A stretch of DNA of 8,458 bases from an uncultured Propioniciclava sp. (lineage in GTDB: Bacteria; Actinomycetota; Actinomycetes; Propionibacteriales; Propionibacteriaceae), in NCBI GenBank assembly GCA_937872005.1, contig CALMPQ010000363.1:1-8458 (forward strand), read 5' to 3'. The notes under the pieces were generated by a model, which was given only the letters and a program-made list of their open reading frames with translations, searched no databases and had not been told where the DNA came from. The first letter of the stretch is position 1; each line of letters starts with the position of its first letter. Positions 1-8,458 of the stretch are shown here, in pieces. The translations under genes were made by a program, and so were the position numbers.

Positions 1-453
1 GGCCACGTTCTTCTTGGCCACCTCGGCGAACTCGGAGCGTCGCTCGTAGCTCCACAGCCGGCCCGTCGGCCCCAACGCGCGCAGCAGCGCCATCGTCAAC
101 GCGCCCGACCCGACCCCGGCCTCCAGCACGCGCGCGCCCGGGAAGATGTCGGTCTGCATGAGGATGTGCGCGGCGTCCTTGGGGTAGATGACTGCGGCCT
201 CGCGGGGCATCGACACCATCACGTCGTGCATCAGCGGCCGGAACACCAGGAACTGGTCGCCGTTCACCGACGTCGCCACGACGCCCTCGGGTCCGCCGAT
301 CAGGTCGTCGTGGTTGATCCCGCCCTTGGTGGTGTGGAACACCCCGCCGGCACGCAGCTTCACCGAATGGCGGCGACCCTTGGCGTCGCTCATGGTCACG
401 CGCTCCCCCTCCTGGAGGGGGCCGGTCGTGGTCGGGTACAGGGCGTCAGTCAC
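1..453 (-). CDS. trmI: tRNA (adenine(58)-N1)-methyltransferase TrmI, N-terminal part (cut by window edge)
   Basis: This enzyme uses S-adenosylmethionine to methylate N1 of adenine 58 in the T-loop of tRNAs; the family works as a cytoplasmic homotetramer. The 151 residues present cover the small N-terminal beta domain and the start of the Rossmann methyltransferase domain. Visible family signatures are GERV (16-19), DAKGRRHS (23-30), a HDDLIG stretch (48-53), SMPR then VIYPKDAA (81-95), the SAM-binding motif I LEAGVGSGALT (110-120), and the acidic residue ending strand 2 in SYER (E137). About 280 residues are usual, so nearly half lies beyond the left edge. The GTG at 453-451 is chosen because GGAG (complement of 459-462) sits 5 bases upstream and the first residues resemble mycobacterial TrmI. 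It overlaps the stop of the upstream lipoprotein gene by 8 bases, which suggests coupled translation. The family call is very secure. Confidence 0.95.
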   Translation of the reverse strand, partial: MTDALYPTTTGPLQEGERVTMSDAKGRRHSVKLRAGGVFHTTKGGINHDDLIGGPEGVVATSVNGDQFLVFRPLMHDVMVSMPREAAVIYPKDAAHILMQTDIFPGARVLEAGVGSGALTMALLRALGPTGRLWSYERRSEFAEVAKKNVA

Positions 454-1936
454 GCAGGCTCCAGAGTCCGAGTTGCCAGGCGGGGCCGAAGGCTTGGCCC
501 TGCAGGGAGGTGCCCGGCCCGAGCAGCATCGTCTCGGGGCCGATCGAGATGGGGAGGACGGTGAGGTCGACCGCCGCCTGCTGCTGGATCTCGGCCAGCA
601 GCGCCTCCCGGGTGGTGGGGTCGGTCGTCTCGCGGGCACGCCGCACGAGGTCGTCGACCTTGGCGCGCGAGCCCGGCAGGGCGTCGTCGACGTAGCTCTG
701 CAGCCACCCGAACGCCGTGTTCACCCACGCGGAGCGGTCGGTGAGCAGCAGGTCCGCGTCGTTGGTGTCGGGCACCAGCTGCACCGACATGCCCGCGGTC
801 TCCTCCAGCCGGTCCCGCAACATGGACGCCAGGTCCCGTTGGCCAGGAGCCTTGGACGAGTACCCCAGCGTCAGGCGGAGTCGCTGACCACCCAGGTCGG
901 GCACCTCGGCGGCGCCGCCGACGGGGAACGACGGCACGGAGCCCTCGACCGTGGGGGGAACGATCGAGCCGAGGGTCCGGTCCGCCTGGAGCGCCGCGGC
1001 CACCGCGCCGCGGACGGCGGGGTTCTCCCGGTACGGCGAGGCGGGGTGGAACACGAGGCGCTGGACGCGAATCTGCGGCAGGTCCACCCGGGTGAAACCC
1101 GACTTGGTCGCCCCGTCGTTGGCCTCCATCTCGGCCTCCAGCCGCTGGAGCGCTGCAGGGTTCAGGCTGCGCCACACCACGTCCGTGGCCACCTCGGCGA
1201 CCGCCTGCTCCACCGCCGCACTGTCGGGGGCGAAGCCGACGCGGATCGTCCCGATCCCACCCGGCTGCGCGCCCGTGTAGGTGGCGAAGCGCTCGAACAC
1301 GAGGTGGTCGGGGGCCGTGGTGACGAGCTGGTAGGGCCCCGATCCCACCACCTGGGCCTCGTTGGGGCGGACGGCGTCGGGGTCGTACAGCTCCTCGTCG
1401 ACGATGCTGGCCGCCGGGGTGGCGAGCGCGTACCCGAACTGGGTGTCGGCGTACTTGAGCACGAAGGACACCGTCTGGTCGTCGACGACGTCGACGCGCT
1501 CCAGCGAGTCGAACAGCTGGATCGAGCTGCGGGTCACGCTGAGGCGGTAGGCGCGCTCGATGCTGAACTTCACGTCGGCTGCCGTCAGGGCGTGGCCGTT
1601 GTGGAAGGTCAGGCCCGGCGCCAGGTCGCACTGGTAGGTCGTCGGCGAGGTGTAGAGGCAGTCGCGAGCCAGGTCGGGCTTCAGCGCGCCCCCCTCGGGG
1701 TGCACGACCATCAGCCGGCTGAACGCGTTGAGGGCGACGAGCGCGTCGGCGGCGGTCTGCGCGGCGGCCGGGTCGTACGTCGTCGGCACCTCGGTGGTCG
1801 TCACCGTGAAGGGACGCGGTGGCGGCGTGGGCGTCGGCGCCGTGGTCTCCACGGGGTTGGGTTCAGGGGCGGGTGGTTGGCCCGTGCACCCCACCAGCAG
1901 CATCGCGGACGCCGCGAGGACCAGCCACCTACGCAT
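446..1936 (-). CDS. ABC-transporter family 5 solute-binding lipoprotein, orphan
   Basis: Predicted extracytoplasmic lipid-anchored solute-binding protein of the SBP_bac_5 (oligopeptide/dipeptide/nickel) family, 496 residues. It begins with a short basic n-region (MRRW), a hydrophobic core and a lipobox LVGC with Cys17 as the lipidated residue. A proline- and threonine-rich linker follows to about residue 42. The family signature, containing LTFHNGHALTAADVKFSIERA, is at about 107-129, and GSGPYQLV follows. Cys93 and Cys103 are close enough to form a disulfide outside the membrane. The length is normal for the family. The ATG at 1936 puts MRRW at the N-terminus and overlaps the HAD stop by 8 bases (ATGCGTAG); an in-frame GTG at 1948 would add four residues and weaken the signal peptide. 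No clear Shine-Dalgarno precedes it, so reinitiation after the HAD gene is likely. No permease or ATPase gene is nearby. The substrate cannot be told, and a role other than import is possible. Confidence 0.9.
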   Translation of the reverse strand: MRRWLVLAASAMLLVGCTGQPPAPEPNPVETTAPTPTPPPRPFTVTTTEVPTTYDPAAAQTAADALVALNAFSRLMVVHPEGGALKPDLARDCLYTSPTTYQCDLAPGLTFHNGHALTAADVKFSIERAYRLSVTRSSIQLFDSLERVDVVDDQTVSFVLKYADTQFGYALATPAASIVDEELYDPDAVRPNEAQVVGSGPYQLVTTAPDHLVFERFATYTGAQPGGIGTIRVGFAPDSAAVEQAVAEVATDVVWRSLNPAALQRLEAEMEANDGATKSGFTRVDLPQIRVQRLVFHPASPYRENPAVRGAVAAALQADRTLGSIVPPTVEGSVPSFPVGGAAEVPDLGGQRLRLTLGYSSKAPGQRDLASMLRDRLEETAGMSVQLVPDTNDADLLLTDRSAWVNTAFGWLQSYVDDALPGSRAKVDDLVRRARETTDPTTREALLAEIQQQAAVDLTVLPISIGPETMLLGPGTSLQGQAFGPAWQLGLWSLRD

Positions 1937-2622
1937 CGCGCAACTCACGCCAGACAGCCCCGGCCTCGGCGAGCGTGAAGCCCGCCAGCGTGGGCACGAG
2001 GCGGCGTCGCCTGGCGGGCTGGATGTCCTGCTCGAACGGGATCCCCAGCGTCGCCACCCCGGCCCGCTCGGCCGAGGTCGTGCCGGGGATCGAGTCCTCC
2101 AGCGCCAGGCAGTCGCGCAGGGGCAGGCCCAGCTTGCGGGCGGCCAGCTGGTACGGCTCCGGGTCGGGCTTGCCGTTCGTCACCTGGTCGCCGCCGACGA
2201 CGACCTCGAAGCTGCCCTCGGGCATCGTCGCGACGATGTGGTCCAGCACGCGCGTCCAGGACGCCGACACCAGCGCGCACCGGACGCCCGCCGCCCGGGC
2301 CGCTTCCAGGAACTCCCGCGCTCCGGGTCGGAACTCGACGCCGACGACCGTCATCTCCTCCAGCGCGTACTCGTTGAGGACGCCCGCCCAGTGGTCGGGG
2401 TCCAGCCCCTCGTCGGCGCGCCCGGTCCACTTCATGATGGCCAGCGCGCTGTCGCGCAGTGAGTTGCCGACGAGCTGGTGGTGCTGCTCGGGGGTCATCT
2501 CGCCCCCGCCCCACTCGCGCATCAGGCGCGCCTCGGCGGCATGCCAGGACTTCTCGGAGTCGACGAGCGTGCCGTCGAAGTCCCACAGCAGGGCGGCGGG
2601 GATGTCGACGCCGGGGGTCAGG

Positions 2623-2633
<11 letters not shown>
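1929..2633 (-). CDS. HAD-superfamily phosphatase (phosphoglycolate phosphatase/beta-phosphoglucomutase-like)
   Basis: A 234-residue cytoplasmic hydrolase of the haloacid dehalogenase superfamily, with an alpha-helical cap between the first and second core motifs. All four catalytic motifs are visible: motif I DFDGT with nucleophile Asp18 and acid/base Asp20, motif II Ser123 in LVSAS, motif III Lys155 in GKPDPEPY, and motif IV Glu179-Asp180 in LEDSIPGT. The order and spacing fit subfamily I phosphatases that act on small phosphorylated metabolites (phosphoglycolate, sugar phosphates). The substrate cannot be read from sequence, and a phosphoglucomutase-type activity is not excluded. The ATG at 2633-2631 lies 11 bases inside the end of metH (ATGCACGGTGA). 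A GGAGG (complement of 2646-2650) sits 12 bases upstream, a long spacing, so coupling to metH translation probably helps. The end overlaps the lipoprotein start. It could be a house-cleaning phosphatase for metabolism linked to methionine synthase, but that is inference. Confidence 0.92.
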
Positions 2634-6123
<3,490 letters not shown>

Positions 6124-6129
6124 CGGCAC

Positions 6130-6135
6130 AGGATA
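6130..6135 (-). promoter_or_regulatory. Predicted -10 element of the metH promoter (leaderless)
   Basis: On the minus strand this reads TATCCT, a good match to the actinobacterial -10 consensus TANNNT. It ends 6 bases before the first base of the GTG at 6123, so a transcript beginning 7 bases downstream would start at the initiation codon. There is no purine-rich Shine-Dalgarno sequence before that GTG. The -35 position has no clear TTGACA-like hexamer. The motif is seen; the promoter role is inferred. Confidence 0.5.
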
Positions 6136-6140
6136 CCCAG

Positions 6141-6156
6141 CGGGACCGTCCCGGTC
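6141..6156. repeat. Overlapping inverted repeats in the divergent promoter region, possible operator
   Basis: Positions 6141-6153 read CGGGAC-C-GTCCCG, a perfect inverted repeat with 6-base arms. It overlaps a second one, GACCG-TCC-CGGTC at 6144-6156. They lie between the two divergent -10 elements, near the -35 positions expected for both metH and the PAC2 gene. A dimeric regulator or an attenuating hairpin could use them, but short G/C palindromes occur by chance in DNA of this composition. Confidence 0.35.
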
Positions 6157-6174
6157 GGGGGGCGCCCACCGCGC

Positions 6175-6180
6175 TATCGT
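6175..6180 (+). promoter_or_regulatory. Predicted -10 element of the PAC2-gene promoter (leaderless)
   Basis: TATCGT fits the TANNNT -10 consensus and ends 7 bases before the ATG at 6188, so transcription would be expected to begin at or next to the start codon. No Shine-Dalgarno sequence is present in the bases before the ATG, which agrees with leaderless translation. No convincing -35 hexamer is seen. It mirrors the arrangement on the metH side. Confidence 0.45.
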
Positions 6181-6187
6181 GGCGCGC

Positions 6188-6973
6188 ATGGTTCCCACGC
6201 GGCTCACCGACCTGCGGCGTCCGGTGGTGCTGTTCGCCTTCAGCGGGTGGAACGATGCCGGGGACGCCGCGACGGGTGTCATCGACCACCTCACCGACGT
6301 CTACGAGACGGAGTTCGGCTTCCAACTCGACCCCGACGACTACTACGACCTCACCGAGAACCGGCCGGTGCTCGTGCGGCAGGACAACGGAGAACGGTCG
6401 GTGCAGTGGGCCACCACCGAGTTGCTGGTCGCCCACCTGCGCGACCGCGACCTGGTGCTCGTCAACGGGCCCGAGCCGAACGTGCGGTGGAGGGCGTTCT
6501 GTGGGGCGTTGGTGTCCGCGTTCCGGTCGATCGAGCCCGAGCGGGTCATCGCCATGGGGGCCATGCTGGCCGATGCCCCGCACAGCCGGCCCGTCCCCGT
6601 CTCGGAGGATGGCACCGACTACGAGGGCCCGACCGGCATCGTGGGCGTCCTCGCCCAGGCGTGCCGGGACGCCGGGCTGACGACCACCAGCCTCTGGGCG
6701 TCCGTGCCCCACTACGTGGCCGAGCCGCCCAACCCGAAGGCGACGCTCGCGCTGCTGCAACGCGTGGGCGAGTTCATCGACGTCGACCTGGACGCCCGGG
6801 AGTTGCCCGAACACGCCGCCACGTGGGAATCCCGCGTCACGGATCTCGTCGCCGAGGACCCCGACGTCGCCGAGTACGTCAGCACGCTCGAGGTGCGCTA
6901 CGACACCGCCGAGGCCACCGGCGACGAGATCGCCTACGAGTTCGAGCGCTACCTCCGTCGGCGCGAGCGGTAG
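6188..6973 (+). CDS. PAC2-family protein (proteasome assembly chaperone 2 fold)
   Basis: A 261-residue cytoplasmic protein of the PAC2 family, named after the eukaryotic proteasome assembly chaperone and common in actinobacteria. Its biochemical role in bacteria is not settled. Conserved blocks are visible along the chain: FSGWNDAGDAA (18-28), DYYDL (51-55), NGPEPNVRWRAF (93-104), AMGAMLADAPHSRPVPV (122-138), YEGPTGIVGVL (145-155) and SLWASVPHYV...PPNPKAT (168-186). The C-terminal third is acidic and probably helical, and ends in a basic RRRER tail. The frame is open upstream to 6065, but that part overlaps metH. The ATG at 6188 is chosen for the conserved N-terminus and the -10 element 7 bases before it. 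It is divergent from metH, as I recall for M. tuberculosis Rv2124c/Rv2125, in a locus that also holds proteasome and mycothiol genes. A proteasome function is suggested by name and context only. Confidence 0.93.
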   Translation: MVPTRLTDLRRPVVLFAFSGWNDAGDAATGVIDHLTDVYETEFGFQLDPDDYYDLTENRPVLVRQDNGERSVQWATTELLVAHLRDRDLVLVNGPEPNVRWRAFCGALVSAFRSIEPERVIAMGAMLADAPHSRPVPVSEDGTDYEGPTGIVGVLAQACRDAGLTTTSLWASVPHYVAEPPNPKATLALLQRVGEFIDVDLDARELPEHAATWESRVTDLVAEDPDVAEYVSTLEVRYDTAEATGDEIAYEFERYLRRRER

Positions 6974-6997
6974 GGGCACCCCGAATCGTCGGCGAGA

Positions 6998-7019
6998 CCC
7001 CGCGGGGCTAGCCTCGGGG
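6998..7019. promoter_or_regulatory. Possible promoter with palindromes upstream of the carboxyltransferase gene
   Basis: The 69-base gap between the PAC2 and carboxyltransferase genes holds a perfect palindrome CCCCGCGGGG (6998-7007) and a second one, GGCTAGCC (7006-7013). The latter contains a -10-like TAGCCT (7009-7014). A start near 7021 would give a leader of about 22 bases containing the strong Shine-Dalgarno sequence. CCCCG at 6998 can also pair with CGGGG at 7015-7019, so a weak hairpin in read-through RNA is an alternative. No T-run follows, so this is not a classical terminator. Confidence 0.3.
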
Positions 7020-7032
7020 ACATCGCCGACCC

Positions 7033-7037
7033 GGAGG
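7033..7037 (+). promoter_or_regulatory. Strong ribosome-binding site of the carboxyltransferase gene
   Basis: GGAGG lies 5 bases before the ATG at 7043. It fixes that start, and it contrasts with the PAC2 and metH genes, which have no Shine-Dalgarno sequence. Confidence 0.8.
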
Positions 7038-7042
7038 TTGCA

Positions 7043-8458
7043 ATGCCGCGCCCGTCCGTCCAGGAACTGTTGTCGATCGTCTTCACCGATGTCTCGCCGT
7101 GGGAACTGCCCGTCACCGACGGGGCGGTCCTGGCCGGCGAAGCCGACCTGCGCGGGCGCCGCGTGGCGTGGGTGGCCGGCGACGGCGCGCACATGGGCGG
7201 GTCGATCGGCATCGCGGGTGGCGAGTTCATCACGTCCGCGATCGAGCGGGCGACCGCCGCGGGGTTGCCCCTCATCGCCTTCCCGATCGGCGGGGGGACC
7301 CGCATGCAGGAGGGCACCCCGGCGTTCCTGCAGATGGTGAAGATCACCGGGGCCGTCGTCGCCCACAAGGACGCCAACCTCCCCTACCTCACCTACCTGC
7401 GCCACCCGACGATGGGCGGGGTCTTCGCCTCGTGGGGGTCGCTGGGCCACGTGACCCTGGCCGAGCCCGGCGCGTTGGTCGGGTTCCTCGGCCCGCGCGT
7501 CTACGAGGCGTTGTACGGCGAACCCTTCCCCTCGGGGGTGCAACTGTCGGACAACCTTGCCGAGCGCGGCGTCATCGACGCCGTCTGCCCGCCCGAGGAG
7601 CTCGCCGATGCCCTGCACCGCCTGCTCACCGTGATGATGGCCCGCCGCGACGCTGGCCTGACCTCCGAGGCGCACGCCGTCGCTCCCCCGGTCCCGGACG
7701 CCGTCGCCCTGCCGGACGTCCCCGCCTGGGAGTCCGTGCTGAGGACCCGCCGCGAGGACCGCCCGGGGATCCGCGACCTGCTGGCGGTGGCGGCCACGGA
7801 CGTCACCCTGCTCAACGGCACCGGCGACGGCGAGTCGCACCCGGGCTCGGTGCTCGCCCTGGCCCGCTTCGGCGAGGCGCCCTGCGTGGTCGTCGGCCAG
7901 GACCGCGACGACCAGGCCACGCCGTTGGATGCGGCAGCGCTGCGTGAGGTGCGCCGCGGCGTCCGGCTGGCGCGGGAACTACGGCTGCCGCTGGTGTCGG
8001 TGATCGACACCCCCGGAGCGGCCCTGAGCAAGGAGGCCGAGGAGCGCGGTCTGGCCCCCGAGATCGCGCGCACGCTGGCCGACCTGATCGCCCTGCCCAC
8101 GCCCACCGTGAGCCTGCTGATGGGCCAGGGCACCGGCGGCATCGCGCTCGCGCTCAACCCGGCCGACCGGGTCCTGGCCAGCCAGCACGCGTGGCTGGCG
8201 CCCCTACCCCCCGAGGGCGCGTCGGCGATCATGCACCGCACGACCGACCGGGCCGCAGACATGGCCACGACGCAGGGCGTCCGGTCCGCCGACCTGTTGG
8301 CGGCCGGGATCGTCGACCGGGTGATCCTGGAGCCCGAGGAGCCTTCGGTCGAGCGCGAGGCGTTCTGCGCGGGCCTGGGTGACGCCCTGCGCGAGGAACT
8401 CCTCCGCGTCATGGCCCAACCACGCAGGAAGCGTCGGGCCGCACGGGCCCGGCGCTAC
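7043..8458 (+). CDS. accD3: Fused beta/alpha acyl-CoA carboxyltransferase, AccD3-like (3' end beyond window)
   Basis: Carboxyltransferase of a biotin-dependent acyl-CoA carboxylase: moves CO2 from carboxybiotin to an acyl-CoA, probably acetyl-CoA, in the cytoplasm. The 472 residues present join an AccD-like half to an AccA-like half. The beta half shows HMGGSIG (50-56), GGTRMQEG (84-91), HPTMGGVFASWG (121-132) and GFLGPRVYEAL. The alpha half (from about 250) shows IDTPGA (321-326), EERG (333-336), GQGTGGIALAL (361-371) and PLPPEGASAI. E. coli AccD has a four-cysteine zinc finger at its N-terminus; none is seen here. Wording and order closely match M. tuberculosis AccD3 as I remember it, and the final ARRARRY resembles the last residues of that protein, so the stop is probably within some ten codons of the edge. 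No biotin carboxylase or biotin carrier gene is in view. A partner subunit elsewhere is required, or the activity is atypical. Confidence 0.9.
   Translation, partial: MPRPSVQELLSIVFTDVSPWELPVTDGAVLAGEADLRGRRVAWVAGDGAHMGGSIGIAGGEFITSAIERATAAGLPLIAFPIGGGTRMQEGTPAFLQMVKITGAVVAHKDANLPYLTYLRHPTMGGVFASWGSLGHVTLAEPGALVGFLGPRVYEALYGEPFPSGVQLSDNLAERGVIDAVCPPEELADALHRLLTVMMARRDAGLTSEAHAVAPPVPDAVALPDVPAWESVLRTRREDRPGIRDLLAVAATDVTLLNGTGDGESHPGSVLALARFGEAPCVVVGQDRDDQATPLDAAALREVRRGVRLARELRLPLVSVIDTPGAALSKEAEERGLAPEIARTLADLIALPTPTVSLLMGQGTGGIALALNPADRVLASQHAWLAPLPPEGASAIMHRTTDRAADMATTQGVRSADLLAAGIVDRVILEPEEPSVEREAFCAGLGDALREELLRVMAQPRRKRRAARARRY

Noticed and set aside
1934..1939. Twin-arginine (Tat) export signal in the lipoprotein, from the RR at residues 2-3.
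   Set aside because: The residues after RR are WLVL without the usual S/T-RR-x-F-L-K context, and the very short n-region with a lipobox at Cys17 fits an ordinary Sec lipoprotein signal.
188..1978. A 596-codon plus-strand frame opposite trmI and the lipoprotein gene.
   Set aside because: Antisense shadow of two genes with clear family motifs. Its translation has no recognisable fold or ribosome-binding site.
6124..6294. N-terminal extension of MetH to a start near 6294.
   Set aside because: The extra 57 residues resemble no MetH N-terminus, run antisense into the PAC2 gene, and lie upstream of the predicted -10 element. Family similarity begins at the GTG at 6123-6129.
6974..7042. Rho-independent terminator between the PAC2 and carboxyltransferase genes.
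   Set aside because: The CCCCGCGGGG palindrome has no loop and no T-run follows. The nearby TAGCCT and strong Shine-Dalgarno sequence fit a promoter or operon spacer better.
7501..8412. A 303-codon minus-strand frame opposite the carboxyltransferase gene.
   Set aside because: Serine/arginine-rich antisense shadow. The plus-strand frame encodes continuous AccD/AccA motifs.

Overview
The window looks like chromosomal core sequence from a high-GC actinobacterium. GC is roughly 70% by eye, with strong G/C preference at third codon positions. TrmI, the PAC2 protein and the fused carboxyltransferase all resemble their mycobacterial counterparts as I remember them. A Propionibacteriales-type organism is possible, but the sequence alone does not settle it. 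No tRNA, rRNA, CRISPR array, insertion sequence or phage gene is visible, and no gene-free stretch exceeds about 70 bases.

The left three quarters is a single minus-strand cluster, read right to left: metH (cobalamin-dependent methionine synthase), a HAD-superfamily phosphatase, a solute-binding lipoprotein of the family 5 (oligopeptide/nickel) type, and trmI (tRNA m1A58 methyltransferase, cut by the left edge). Each stop codon lies inside the next gene (overlaps of 11, 8 and 8 bases), so the four genes are very probably one transcript with coupled translation. The lipoprotein is the odd member, since no permease or ATPase accompanies it here.

A compact divergent promoter region of 64 bases separates metH from a plus-strand PAC2-family gene. 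Each side has a good -10 hexamer 6-7 bases before its start codon and no Shine-Dalgarno sequence, so both mRNAs may be leaderless. Two overlapping short inverted repeats lie between the two -10 elements.

After a 69-base gap with a strong ribosome-binding site comes a plus-strand fused beta/alpha carboxyltransferase resembling mycobacterial AccD3. It is open at the right edge but appears almost complete.

The trmI, metH and PAC2 neighbourhood recalls the actinobacterial locus that carries the proteasome ATPase (mpa/arc) and mycothiol genes. The lipoprotein and the AccD3-like gene are the local variations. I see no clearly new multi-gene system; the best leads are the orphan lipoprotein coupled into a housekeeping operon and the leaderless divergent promoter.
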